DNA of 64,000 nucleotides, taken from Saccharicrinis sp963663905 (lineage in GTDB: Bacteria > Bacteroidota > Bacteroidia > Bacteroidales > Marinilabiliaceae). Location of the stretch: assembly GCA_963663905.2 (NCBI GenBank), contig OY760657.1:5146001-5210000 (forward strand). Direction: 5' to 3'. The notes under the pieces are model-generated. The model was given only the letters and a program-made list of their open reading frames with translations, did no database searches and had not been told where the DNA came from. Of the stretch, positions 1 through 8,596 are shown one piece after another (the first letter of the stretch is position 1; each line of letters starts with the position of its first letter). The position numbers and the translations under genes are program-made.

Positions 1-1234
1 TTTTAGAAATCGACTTGATATACTTTAATTGAACATTGGATAACTGTTGATCATTGTTGATTGATAAGTCACCTTTAGCGTAATCTTTGTATTCCTGATT
101 ATATCTGTAGTAATATTTGTTGTGATCATTATGGTAATCCAGGGTGATAAAATCTCTTTGATTGATTAAATATTTTGCTCCGGCACCCAAAGTTACATCT
201 TCAAAATAGTACCCATATTTACCTACAGATTGCGGGCGGAAGCGGTCTTTTTCGTAGTAACTTCCTTCTGCATACACCGATAGCTTTTTAGTAATATCAT
301 AGTCTAAATGCTGACTTATGGTGTAATCATCATATTCAATTTGTGCCTGAGCTTCAGTTTCAACCAATTTATCATCATCTAATTCATATTTACTTAGCTG
401 CCATCCGTCAGAATGTTTTTTTGTAAATGAAGTGCGGGATGATAGTTTACCAATGTTTAAATCCAAGGCATTGTTTTGTTGCCAGGTATTAAAACTTCTT
501 ATTCTTGAAGCATTGCTGACATGTACTTTTTGATTTGATTTTTTAGTAATAATATTGATTACTCCGGCAATAGCATCAGTTCCATAAAGTAATGAAGAAG
601 CACCTTTCACAATTTCAATACGTTCAATATCATCCGGGTTAATACGGTTTAGGTCAGAGTTTCCACCAACATCGCCATAGATGCGTTTCCCATTGATTAG
701 TACCAGAATAAAATCATTACCTAATCCATTTAGTTTCATTAAAGATCCCATCGTACCTGGATTAAAATCAAAAGAAGGACTAAGTGTCATCATTAAGTGT
801 TCAAAATCCGGAGCTCCAATACTTTCAATGGTTTTCTTTGAAATGATTTCTGTTGGCACAGGAGCTGATTTTAAATGATGGGGAGTCCCTGTTCCGGTAA
901 TCACTACTTCGCCTAGCTTATTTTTTGACTCTGACATTTCAAAGTTGAACACATTATCACCAGCATTTATTGTTACCGTTTCTCTGATACGTTTATATCC
1001 GGAATAAGAAACTATTAAGTCGTATGTTCCTGCTTTGTTTATTTTAAATTGGTAGTTACCATTGTTGTTACTTGCTGAACCAATTGTTGTTCCTTCAAAA
1101 TATACATTAACACCAGGTAAAACTTCATGGTTGTTTCCTTGCGTAATTTTCCCTTTAATAATCGCGGTTTGTGCGCTTGCAATACACGTAAAGCAAAGCA
1201 TCACAAAAGTCAAGGCAGCGCCTATCTTTTGCAT
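1..1234 (-). CDS. TonB-dependent receptor, BtuB-like (5' part, runs off left edge)
   Basis: The reading frame is open from the ATG at 1234 to the left edge, so about 411 N-terminal residues are visible and the barrel end is missing. It begins with a signal peptide ending at ASAQ, then a carboxypeptidase-regulatory-like domain (KGKITQ...LPGVNVYFEGTTIGS...) at about residues 25-105. A plug domain follows, containing VVITGTGTP and IERIEIVKGASSLLYGTDAI, and then the first barrel strands. This is the normal Bacteroidota architecture of an outer-membrane importer energised by TonB/ExbBD. A cobalamin riboswitch sits directly upstream on the same strand, so the likely substrate is cobalamin or another corrinoid. 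The substrate is inferred from that riboswitch and not from the receptor sequence itself. Confidence 0.92.
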   Translation of the reverse strand, partial: MQKIGAALTFVMLCFTCIASAQTAIIKGKITQGNNHEVLPGVNVYFEGTTIGSASNNNGNYQFKINKAGTYDLIVSYSGYKRIRETVTINAGDNVFNFEMSESKNKLGEVVITGTGTPHHLKSAPVPTEIISKKTIESIGAPDFEHLMMTLSPSFDFNPGTMGSLMKLNGLGNDFILVLINGKRIYGDVGGNSDLNRINPDDIERIEIVKGASSLLYGTDAIAGVINIITKKSNQKVHVSNASRIRSFNTWQQNNALDLNIGKLSSRTSFTKKHSDGWQLSKYELDDDKLVETEAQAQIEYDDYTISQHLDYDITKKLSVYAEGSYYEKDRFRPQSVGKYGYYFEDVTLGAGAKYLINQRDFITLDYHNDHNKYYYRYNQEYKDYAKGDLSINNDQQLSNVQLKYIKSISK

Positions 1235-1387
1235 GTCTATTTATTTAATAATTAATAAAATGCATCAGACAATCGTCCAATACTATAAAAAATCAACAAG
1301 GTAGAAATGCGAAACTTGAAACTACGCGCGTTTAGTTTTTATGAATCAACTTCTATCCCGGAAGTTTAATCGTTACTGATTAAAATA

Positions 1388-1656
1388 ACCTGGCAGGTCT
1401 TCTGGCTCGTCCTGTTTTAAGGCCTTCCCATTTTATCCGCTGTAGCCATGGCATAGGCGGATTGTCTTTCTATATGAAATAGAATCAGACACCTGCTTTC
1501 GCTTAAGCTATAGCAGGTAACAGTGGCATTAGTGATCTTAAAACAATATTAAGGACTTACAGCTGCGGGTACAGCTCCGGAATTTTCATTGGTATGAAGC
1601 ACCGGATTCCCATTTTAAGGTTTCTTCTGAAAGAAGAAATCCACCAAATCGCTGCA
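1388..1656 (-). promoter_or_regulatory. Cobalamin (AdoCbl) riboswitch
   Basis: Read on the minus strand, the region has the landmarks of the cobalamin riboswitch in order: a GGTGGATTTC-type start, AATGGGAATCCGGTG, a long P2-P3 region with AGCTGTACCCGCAGCTGTAAG, the B12 box core GCCACTG near 1525, and the closing GACGAGCCAGAAGACCTGCC. It ends about 155 bp before the receptor start at 1234. The family normally blocks expression when cobalamin is plentiful, so the downstream receptor should be induced by cobalamin shortage. Confidence 0.95.
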
Positions 1657-1886
1657 AAATTAATAAAATAATTGAATTAGAAAGTGAATAAATTGAATTG
1701 AGACATAAAATACCAATAGTTGGGGAGGCTTTTGATTTTTAACTATTTGTTTTATCCCAGGTCTGTTGCGATATGTGGAGTTACTCATATATTTATGAAA
1801 AAATTAAGTGCTGATAATCTTGTCATTCTAAATATTTATTAAAAAATTGCATCGCTATTAGTCATTATAAAAGCGCAAATAATAGC

Positions 1887-2732
1887 ATGTCAAGATTTTT
1901 ATTACTACTTATTTTCCTGGGTTTATCTGTACAAATATTCTCTAACGATACCGAAATTGCACAAGATTCAATTGAAAAACCTTTGTACAAACCATTTATT
2001 GAACGATATATTCTTGATGAGATTAAAAATTTACGAGAGGAGAATCAACGCTTAAGGGCTTTGGTAACCAAACAGATTGCTGAAGCAAAACTTGATTCAT
2101 CTGACAGAGCCATTCAATACACAACAAGCACCGTCAACAACATATTTTATATTATTACGGCAGCTGCCTCCTTATTAGTGCTTTTAGGGTGGCGATCGCT
2201 TAATGATATTAAAAAGAGTATTAAAAGTGATACCGCCAAGCGCATACAGGGATTAACCGGTGATTACGAAAGTCGTTTACAGCAGATAGAGCAAAAAATG
2301 ATGGATCGTTCAAAAATTCTTATTGAAACACAGCAGGAAATCACCAATACCAATTCAATTCACTCCTTATGGATGCGTGCCGGATTAGAAAAAAGTGAAG
2401 AGGATAAAATTTCTATTTATGATGAAATTTTGGAAATTAAACCCAATGATATTGAAGCTATGACCTATAAGGCAGATGCTTTGTTGGAAATTGGAGAGGT
2501 GCGATGGGCTTTAAACTTAACCAATACAGCCATTGAACTTGATAATGAATATTCGTTGGCTTATTGGCAAAGAGCATGTGCTTATTCCCAGTTAGATAAG
2601 CAAAATGAAGCAATCAGGGATATTGAAAAAGCCATTGAATTGTCTGAGACATTAAAAGATGAAGTTGAAAATGAAAAACATTTTGATAATCTACGTTCCA
2701 ATAAACGCTTTATTTCCATTATAAAATCATAA
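1887..2732 (+). CDS. Membrane-anchored TPR protein
   Basis: This 281-residue protein has a cleavable signal-like N-terminus (SRFLLLLIFLGLSVQIFS), a charged coiled-coil stretch at about 40-65 (IKNLREENQRLRALV), one transmembrane helix at about 88-103 (FYIITAAASLLVLLGW), a second helical region, and two to three TPR units at about 165-260 (IEAMTYKADALLEIGEVRWAL, then LAYWQRACAYSQLDKQNEA). TPRs mediate protein-protein contacts, and no enzymatic motif is present. It stands alone between a divergent receptor gene and the split channel-like gene. The specific function is unknown. Confidence 0.8.
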   Translation: MSRFLLLLIFLGLSVQIFSNDTEIAQDSIEKPLYKPFIERYILDEIKNLREENQRLRALVTKQIAEAKLDSSDRAIQYTTSTVNNIFYIITAAASLLVLLGWRSLNDIKKSIKSDTAKRIQGLTGDYESRLQQIEQKMMDRSKILIETQQEITNTNSIHSLWMRAGLEKSEEDKISIYDEILEIKPNDIEAMTYKADALLEIGEVRWALNLTNTAIELDNEYSLAYWQRACAYSQLDKQNEAIRDIEKAIELSETLKDEVENEKHFDNLRSNKRFISIIKS

Positions 2733-2970
2733 TGTAATGGAATTTAGTCAAACTATTTATAAAAAAACAAAGGCAAATTAGAGGGTGAAACCTTTATTTT
2801 ACCCCTTGTTTTGTTTGGGGTATATCACAAAATAATAGGTTGTAACCAGTTGAATAACAAATTGATTATGTATATTAGTTGACCCTTAATTAAGGGTAGA
2901 TTTGTAATATAAACCTGATACTTTTTGCTATGAATATGAAGAGCATTTGTAATATGGTTTTGTTATAGCA

Positions 2971-3213
2971 ATGATATTAACCAACATTCATCAATTTATT
3001 ATAACAAAGATATATCTGGCAATACTCCTTTTTGTAGCCATTTTTTATTCTTCTCCGTTATGCTCGCAAAATAATTACAAAAGAAAAATCTCTATAAGTG
3101 AATGGGTAGATGAAATGGAAAATTGTAAGGATCTTTTATACCGACTTGAAAATACTGAAATATATTTCGATGAGGTTAAGGATTCACTTTCCTCTTTTAT
3201 AAAATTTCAATAA
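2971..3213 (+). CDS. N-terminal piece of an interrupted pentapeptide/ion-channel gene
   Basis: An 80-codon frame beginning with ATG encodes a strong signal peptide (IYLAILLFVAIFYSSPLCSQ at about 13-33) followed by about 45 mature residues, and stops at TAA 3211-3213. The next long frame (3217-4770) is in the same reading frame and lacks any signal sequence of its own. The simplest reading is one gene interrupted by a single in-frame TAA: read-through would join ...SSFIKFQ to LLSDTTLNQ.... On that view this is the export signal and start of the mature domain of a roughly 600-residue protein. Alternatively it is a genuine small secreted protein. A nonsense mutation or a sequencing error cannot be told apart here. 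Confidence 0.6.
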   Translation: MILTNIHQFIITKIYLAILLFVAIFYSSPLCSQNNYKRKISISEWVDEMENCKDLLYRLENTEIYFDEVKDSLSSFIKFQ

Positions 3214-3216
3214 TTA

Positions 3217-4770
3217 TTGTCAGATACGACATTAAATCAAGGAATAATAATTAAGCCAATTATACTACTCAACGATTGTAAACTGCCTGATAATTCTACC
3301 TGTTCTGTTAGTAATATGGTTTTCAATAACAATGTTACCTTATATAATTGTGAGGGTGCTTCACAGTTTAGGTTTATTAGTTGCACCTTTAAAAAAGGTA
3401 TTGATTTTCGCAATTTAGATTTTAATGATATTGAATTTTCGAATTGTAAATTACAGCATAGGGTAGTAGTATATGAAATGCGAGCCAGTGTTTTTCTTTT
3501 TTCAAATTGTTCATTTTATGCAGATTCAACAATTATTTATAGTCCATTTGTTAGTGGTGATGAAAAAGAACGTTCAGGTTTTCAGTATCTGTTTATGATT
3601 AGGCAGAATGATAGAAAGTTGAATAATTTTTATCTGGATCATTGCAAAATATCTTCATCCGGAGTCAAACCAGTGTTTTCTATTCACGGTGGTAAATATG
3701 ATGTTATAGGCTTTGACAGCATTGATTTTTCTAATGGTATTTTAGATTTTAATAATTATTCTGTAAAAGAAAACTTATGTATTGAAAGGTGTAAGTTTAA
3801 ACAACCAATAGGGAGTAATAATTTTTTATTCCCAAATAACAACACTTCTTTTAATTGGGCACAGATAGATTCTGTAGGCCTTGGTTTGTATGATGGTTAT
3901 AAGCAGTCGCCATTCACTCATTTATCAGATACAATTGTTTCCGATCTATATATTTTTAATGCATTACAAAGTTCCTACCGAAAGTTTTTTACCATGTATA
4001 AATTGCAAGGTGATAATGAATCGGCTAATGCTTGTTTAATACAGATGAAAAATATGGAAACCAGAAAGTATAATTTTTTATATACACGAAACCCTGGTAT
4101 TCAAAGCTGGTTTAATTGGCGCTTCAATCAATTTCTGAAATATTTTTCAAAATATGGTACTAGTCCCGTGCAATCCCTTATTATTTCACTTTGGACTATT
4201 TTAATTTTTGCAGGAGTATACTTCTTTTTTTATAGTGATTGGGATGGGATTAACAGATCATTCCTGATTAAACAGCACAGGAAACTTCTGGAATATTTTC
4301 GTTCAGAACAACGATTAGAGGATTTTTATACAGTGAATTATAAAGAGGATTTTAAAACATTTGAAGATTATAAAAATGAGATGAAAGTAAGTTATGCTGA
4401 AATCCCGTTTTTTATTGTTTTGTTGGGAAGGCCCTTGTATCTGCTATCCATCATTAAACATAAAATAGCAACTTTTATATACCGAAGAACAGAATTATTA
4501 CAAGGTTGTTGGAGCAGTCTTAAACCCAAACGTAAGGTGTTTGTAGGTATAATAATTAGTATTGTAATTTTTGTTTATTTACTTTACCTAACCTTGGTAA
4601 GAGTACTTAATTCTACAACACTAAGCATCAATGTTTTTTCTACATTAGGATTTGGAGCAATACCTGTAAAAGGGATTTCAAGGTATATTACCATCGTTGA
4701 AGGATTTCTGGGATGGTTTTTATTGAGCATTTTTAGTGTATCTCTCATCAGTCAAATGATTCAAAACTAA
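3217..4770 (+). CDS. Pentapeptide-like protein with C-terminal two-helix ion-channel domain (main piece of interrupted gene)
   Basis: The frame opens with TTG at 3217, and the first ATG is at 3316. Neither is preceded by a signal peptide, which instead is encoded just upstream in the same frame beyond a TAA. Residues 1-220 carry irregular pentapeptide-like spacing of N/D-F-x-x-C (VTLYNCEG, RFISCTFKK, EFSNCKL, FLFSNCSF). A transmembrane helix lies at about 320-345. The C-terminus has helix 1 (FVGIIISIVIFVYLLYL), a pore-like segment at about 470-485 (NVFSTLGFGAIPVKG) and helix 2 (VEGFLGWFLLSIFSVSLIS). That layout matches the two-helix ion-channel family (Ion_trans_2), but the filter reads GFGA rather than the GYGD/GFGD of potassium channels. 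The channel call is family inference; ion specificity is unknown. Confidence 0.68.
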   Translation: MSDTTLNQGIIIKPIILLNDCKLPDNSTCSVSNMVFNNNVTLYNCEGASQFRFISCTFKKGIDFRNLDFNDIEFSNCKLQHRVVVYEMRASVFLFSNCSFYADSTIIYSPFVSGDEKERSGFQYLFMIRQNDRKLNNFYLDHCKISSSGVKPVFSIHGGKYDVIGFDSIDFSNGILDFNNYSVKENLCIERCKFKQPIGSNNFLFPNNNTSFNWAQIDSVGLGLYDGYKQSPFTHLSDTIVSDLYIFNALQSSYRKFFTMYKLQGDNESANACLIQMKNMETRKYNFLYTRNPGIQSWFNWRFNQFLKYFSKYGTSPVQSLIISLWTILIFAGVYFFFYSDWDGINRSFLIKQHRKLLEYFRSEQRLEDFYTVNYKEDFKTFEDYKNEMKVSYAEIPFFIVLLGRPLYLLSIIKHKIATFIYRRTELLQGCWSSLKPKRKVFVGIIISIVIFVYLLYLTLVRVLNSTTLSINVFSTLGFGAIPVKGISRYITIVEGFLGWFLLSIFSVSLISQMIQN

Positions 4771-4861
4771 AATATATAGGCATCTTATTGATGTGTAATT
4801 TTAGTGGAAAGTTAATTTTTGGGGAATTAAGATATACAGCTTAAATCCCCAAATTATTATT

Positions 4862-6133
4862 TTACTTCTTTTTAAAAGGTCGGATAAGTACTCTTAATGA
4901 CTGATCTCTAGAAAAGTAACTTTGTGCCCAGTTGATAAAAATAAACAGCCTGTTTTTAACACCTACAATAGCCATTAGGTGAACCATCAGCCATAAAAAC
5001 CAGGCAATAACTCCAGAAAAACTAAATCCGGGTAAATCAACAACAGCCATGTTACGTCCAATGGTAGCCATAGCACCTTTGTTTTTATATTCAAACTGAA
5101 GCGCTTTATTTTCCTTTAGGTTTTTGGCTAATAATACAGCCTGTTGAATAGCAACCTGTGCCACCTGTGGATGACCATGAGGATATAGGTCCGTTTCCAT
5201 ATAAGCAGTATCACCTACAGCATAAATGTCTTTTGATCCTTTGAGTTGATTTGTTCTGTCAACAGCTAATCGGTTTCCACGAACATACAGATCATCAGCA
5301 ATTCCAATGATGCGTTTTCCTCCAACACCTGCAGTCCATACAAAGTTTTGTACTTTATACTGTGTACCATCCTGAAGGGTCATATTTTCACCATCATAAT
5401 CTTTAATCATGGTATTCAGGTGTACTTCAACGCCAAGTTTTTCTAAAAATTTATGTGCGTCTTTTCCGGCTTTATCACTCATTCCATTGAGCAGACGAGG
5501 TGCAGCTTCATACAATCGAATTTTCATTCTACTGAAATCTAACTCAGGGTAATCTTTGGGCAAAACATAATTCTTTAATTCAGCAATAGCTCCTGATAAC
5601 TCCACACCTGTTGGACCACCACCAACAATTACCATCGATAATAATTTTGAATGTTCTTTCCTGTCATCAGTTAAAATGGCTGCTTCAAAACTTTCCAAAA
5701 TACGATTACGCAGATTAATTGCCTGTGCAGTTGACTTCATAGAGATACTATACTTCTCAATGTTTTGGTTACCAAAGTAATTCGTATCTACACCTGTAGC
5801 AATAACCAATTTGTCGTATGTTAATTCACCGGCTTTAGTCAGGATCTTCTTTTCTTTTGGAAAAACTTCCAACAATTCAGTATTTCTAAAATGCAGGTTT
5901 GGGTGTTGATGAAATACCTTTCTTACAGGAAACGAAATATTACTTGGTTCAAGTCCTGAGGTAGCTACCTGATAAAAAAGAGGTTGAAACTGATGGAAGT
6001 TTCTTTTATCTATCATTACCACCTGATATGGTGATTTCGCCAGCCTTCTGGCTAGCTTAAGACCTGCAAATCCGGCCCCGATTATTATTATTCTTTTTTT
6101 ACCGTTTTTGGGTAAGTTAAAACTGTTTTCCAT
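4862..6133 (-). CDS. ndh: Type II NADH dehydrogenase (NAD(P)/FAD-dependent oxidoreductase)
   Basis: This 423-residue flavoprotein has an FAD-binding GxGxxG near the N-terminus (IIGAGFAGLKLARRL, about 17-31), an NADH-binding Rossmann motif (VIVGGGPTGVELSGAIAEL, about 170-188), the WTAGVGG segment and the second FAD motif IYAVGDTAYM, followed by HPQVAQVAIQQA. The C-terminus holds a hydrophobic stretch (IAWFLWLMVHLMAIVGV) that would sit in the membrane, as in NDH-2 enzymes. The family passes electrons from NADH to quinone without pumping protons. It is monocistronic; the TSUP gene behind it is on the same strand but 150 bp away. Confidence 0.9.
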   Translation of the reverse strand: MENSFNLPKNGKKRIIIIGAGFAGLKLARRLAKSPYQVVMIDKRNFHQFQPLFYQVATSGLEPSNISFPVRKVFHQHPNLHFRNTELLEVFPKEKKILTKAGELTYDKLVIATGVDTNYFGNQNIEKYSISMKSTAQAINLRNRILESFEAAILTDDRKEHSKLLSMVIVGGGPTGVELSGAIAELKNYVLPKDYPELDFSRMKIRLYEAAPRLLNGMSDKAGKDAHKFLEKLGVEVHLNTMIKDYDGENMTLQDGTQYKVQNFVWTAGVGGKRIIGIADDLYVRGNRLAVDRTNQLKGSKDIYAVGDTAYMETDLYPHGHPQVAQVAIQQAVLLAKNLKENKALQFEYKNKGAMATIGRNMAVVDLPGFSFSGVIAWFLWLMVHLMAIVGVKNRLFIFINWAQSYFSRDQSLRVLIRPFKKK

Positions 6134-6285
6134 TCCCTTAAGTTGTTGTCTGCGTTTTATTAGAATAACTAATAAACCTTCAATTAAAGAAATTGTTCGT
6201 TAATTAAAGTTAATGTAGACAAAGTTTTTAAGGCATAAGGGATTGTTGGCTTATTACAATATGCAGTATGATGATTAATAGTGAC

Positions 6286-7047
6286 TTACTTAAAGAATAA
6301 CATGATTGCAGATATGGTAATAACTCCCATAACAAATATTCGGTAAGCTTTTTCAGGAATTAATTTTACTATCCATTTGCCTATAAAGGCACCTATTATT
6401 AATACGGGTAAGCAAACTAAATTTAATTGAAAGGTCTCTAATGTAATCGATTTCCAATAGAAAACATGGATAGGAATTTTAAGTACATTAAGTAGCAAAT
6501 AAAAATATGCACCGGTACCTATAAATGTTTCTTTAGGTAGGCGCATACTCATCAGGTATAAATTAAATATAGGACCAGCTGCATTTCCAATCATTGTAGC
6601 AAATCCTCCTGACAGTCCTAAAGAGGAAGAGAACCATTTTTTATCCATGATATCAATTGATCCGCCCATTAGATCTCTGTACACAAGTATGGCCAAACAA
6701 ATTAAAATTGCTATTGCAATGGTAGTTCTGAATTGATCATCATTAACATATTTGCCAACAAATACAGCACCTATTATTCCAATAATTGCATAGGGTAGGA
6801 GCTTCTTTATGTATTTCCATTCTGCAGCTCTACGGTAATATATAACAGCGAATGTATCTCCGAATATTAAAAATGGTAAGAGAATTCCAACAGAAGCCAT
6901 TCCTCCATACAAATAAGCTAGTATTGGAATATTAATCATCGCAAAACCTTTTAAACCACTTTTGCTTAATCCTGCAACAAGGGCACAAAGAATTGTTAAC
7001 CACCAAGTAGTCCAGTCTGTATGTAAAGGATTTAGTAATGCTTCCAT
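6286..7047 (-). CDS. TauE/SafE (TSUP) family membrane exporter
   Basis: I chose the ATG at 7047, giving 253 residues; the longer frame would need a TTG start three codons upstream. The protein is almost entirely hydrophobic, with about eight predicted helices in two similar halves (WLTILCALVAGLSKSGLKGF at the start, GLSGGFATMIGNAAGPIFNL in the middle). Those duplicated glycine-rich segments are typical of TSUP proteins, which move sulfite, sulfoacetate or other organosulfur anions. The substrate cannot be read from sequence. A sulfur-handling fusion enzyme lies 4 kb away but not in the same operon. Confidence 0.85.
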   Translation of the reverse strand: MEALLNPLHTDWTTWWLTILCALVAGLSKSGLKGFAMINIPILAYLYGGMASVGILLPFLIFGDTFAVIYYRRAAEWKYIKKLLPYAIIGIIGAVFVGKYVNDDQFRTTIAIAILICLAILVYRDLMGGSIDIMDKKWFSSSLGLSGGFATMIGNAAGPIFNLYLMSMRLPKETFIGTGAYFYLLLNVLKIPIHVFYWKSITLETFQLNLVCLPVLIIGAFIGKWIVKLIPEKAYRIFVMGVITISAIMLFFK

Positions 7048-7175
7048 ATAAAACAAAGGAACGTTTAATTTATGACAATGCCTAAATAATAGACTTAATT
7101 ACGTTTACAGAGATATAAAAGGAGGGGTGGTATAATAAAAATGCTGTATTTCAAATGAAATGCAGCATTTTCAAG

Positions 7176-7247
7176 TAGCCCCAACTGGACTCGAACCAGT
7201 ATCTATTGTTTAGGAAACAACTATTCTATCCCTTGAACTATGGGGCC
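7176..7247 (-). tRNA. tRNA-Arg (anticodon CCT)
   Basis: On the minus strand a 72-nt cloverleaf folds cleanly: acceptor GGCCCCA/TGGGGCT with discriminator A, D stem GTTC/GAAT, anticodon stem GTTGT/ACAAT enclosing TTCCTAA (anticodon CCT), and T arm ACTGG-TTCGAGT-CCAGT. No 3' CCA is encoded. It decodes the AGG arginine codon. Confidence 0.96.
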
Positions 7248-7311
7248 ATCCTTTATTGTGGGTGCAAATATAAAAAAAAAGTAGAAATCTCCCTTTTATA
7301 TTCCTATATAA

Positions 7312-7343
7312 ACCAAAAAACCCCGCTTAATAGCGGGGTTTGG
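7312..7343 (-). terminator. Rho-independent terminator of the cold-shock gene
   Basis: Minus strand reads AAACCCCGCTATTAAGCGGGG followed by a T run: an 8-bp GC-rich stem, four-base loop and T tail, lying 34 bp after the cold-shock stop codon. Confidence 0.9.
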
Positions 7344-7376
7344 ACTCTTGCGTACTAATTATATTTTGAAATATCC

Positions 7377-7568
7377 TTATACCAATTTTACATTAATCGC
7401 ATTTAATCCCTTTCTACCTTCTTTTAATTCAAAGGTAACGGCGTCGTCTTCTTTGATCTCGTCGATAAGACCAGTTACGTGTACAAAATACTCATTGTTT
7501 GATTCGTTGTCCTTAATGAATCCAAAACCTTTTGATTCGTTGAAGAACTTTACTTTTCCTTCTTTCAT
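7377..7568 (-). CDS. Cold-shock domain protein (CspA family)
   Basis: The ATG at 7568 gives 63 residues, the usual size of a single cold-shock domain; the frame extends upstream but without family homology. RNP1 appears as GKVKFFNESKGFGFIK and RNP2 as EYFVHVTGL, followed by VTFELKEGRKGLNAINVKL. These proteins bind single-stranded RNA or DNA and act as RNA chaperones. A clear terminator follows, so it is probably transcribed alone. Confidence 0.95.
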   Translation of the reverse strand: MKEGKVKFFNESKGFGFIKDNESNNEYFVHVTGLIDEIKEDDAVTFELKEGRKGLNAINVKLV

Positions 7569-7950
7569 AATAATAATTAAATAAATACTGTACAACAAAT
7601 GTATCATTAAAAGTTGTATATCAAATAGAAAAATGAAAAAAAATTCAAATTTTAATTATTTTTTTTATTTCTGTAAATATTTGATTTACAATCAGAAAAA
7701 AAAACACTAATTGATAACGAACAAAATATGATAAAAAAGAACGAATCGACTAAATGATTATATACTTCAAATTGAAGATTATGAACTGAAAATATTATTT
7801 AGGTATAGAAGTTGCTTTTATTATGGCAAGTAATACATCATACATGAATTGCTTATAGAAACTGGGGTTTTGATGAAACAGAGTTGATACAAAAAGGTAA
7901 TATGAGCATAAAAAAATTACATAAATGTAGGATTTAAAGAAGGAGGTGCC
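7569..7950. other. 382-bp AT-rich gap without a supported gene
   Basis: This interval separates the divergently transcribed cold-shock gene and the Nif11-like gene. It is very AT-rich with A and T runs, and must hold both promoters and the long leader often seen upstream of cold-shock genes. I see no open frame with family resemblance and no strong hairpin. Confidence 0.5.
7938..7950 (+). promoter_or_regulatory. Unusually strong Shine-Dalgarno site
   Basis: AAGAAGGAGGTG ends two bases before the ATG at 7951. Most genes in this window show no such purine-rich match, as is usual in Bacteroidota, so this site stands out and supports the start chosen for the Nif11-like gene. Confidence 0.7.
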
Positions 7951-8196
7951 ATGTCTATTCAAAATGCAAAAAATTTTATTGAGAAAGTTCAAACTGATTC
8001 TGATTTCAGAAAAGAGATGTATAAGATTAATGGATTTGATGAATTCAATCAGTTTATGCAAAGTAAAGATTTAACCTTTGATGAATTTGAATTTGAAGAG
8101 GCATATAATTTAATGCTTTTTAAATGTCAATTCTCTGAAGAACATGATCGACTTGAGAATGCAGTAAACTTAATTAAACTAGTATTATTAAATTAA
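7951..8196 (+). CDS. Nif11-domain small protein (RiPP leader-like)
   Basis: The 81-residue product begins SIQNAKNFIEKVQTDSDFRKE, matching the N-terminal signature of the Nif11 domain found in nitrogen-fixation-associated proteins and in leader peptides of some ribosomally made natural products. An acidic segment follows (LTFDEFEFEEAYNLMLF). There is no Gly-Gly-type cleavage site and no Cys/Ser/Thr-rich core at the C-terminus, and no maturase lies nearby, so a RiPP precursor role is not supported here. It is followed after 29 bp by another small gene on the same strand. The function is unknown. Confidence 0.75.
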   Translation: MSIQNAKNFIEKVQTDSDFRKEMYKINGFDEFNQFMQSKDLTFDEFEFEEAYNLMLFKCQFSEEHDRLENAVNLIKLVLLN

Positions 8197-8225
8197 CAGA
8201 GTATAAACATTTAATTGATATAATT

Positions 8226-8540
8226 ATGAGTATAACTTTTAGACCACTTGGATACGTAATGGAGATATTGGAATCAGTTGGGTTACCGGTTTCATATAGT
8301 TATGATGATTTAGTGTTTGTAGAAAACAATTCATTAATAGTAAAATTTAATGATGAAAGCGAAAGGGAGCTTTATCTTTATTTCAATAAGGATTTAGATA
8401 ATGCCGTTGCAGGACACCTTGAATTTGTTCTTATGGAAGCAGCTTTGGATAAGGGCTTTCAGTTTATAAATTCAGGGAAATACAAAATCCAGCAAAAGGA
8501 TGAAGAAAAAGAAGAATTGGAGTTGATTTTTTTGAATTAG
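8226..8540 (+). CDS. Small acidic hypothetical protein following the Nif11-like gene
   Basis: A 104-residue product that I do not recognise. It is acidic and soluble, with no signal peptide or membrane segment. It reads as an alpha/beta mix (YVMEILESVGLPVSYSYDD, then a hydrophobic beta stretch NSLIVKFNDESERELYLYF) with a Glu/Lys-rich tail. It starts 29 bp after the Nif11-like gene on the same strand, so the two are probably co-transcribed and may act together. Confidence 0.7.
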   Translation: MSITFRPLGYVMEILESVGLPVSYSYDDLVFVENNSLIVKFNDESERELYLYFNKDLDNAVAGHLEFVLMEAALDKGFQFINSGKYKIQQKDEEKEELELIFLN

Positions 8541-8596
8541 ATAATGGGGAAAGGTAGATGGATATAGTTTCCTCAATAACTATATCCATCACTTTC

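Noticed and set aside
1386..1405. AACCTGGCAGGTCTTC resembling the REP palindrome core
   Set aside because: It is the conserved closing segment of the cobalamin riboswitch, so the similarity is coincidental.
7951..8540. RiPP biosynthetic cluster
   Set aside because: A Nif11 domain is present but there is no core peptide pattern, cleavage site, maturase or exporter nearby.
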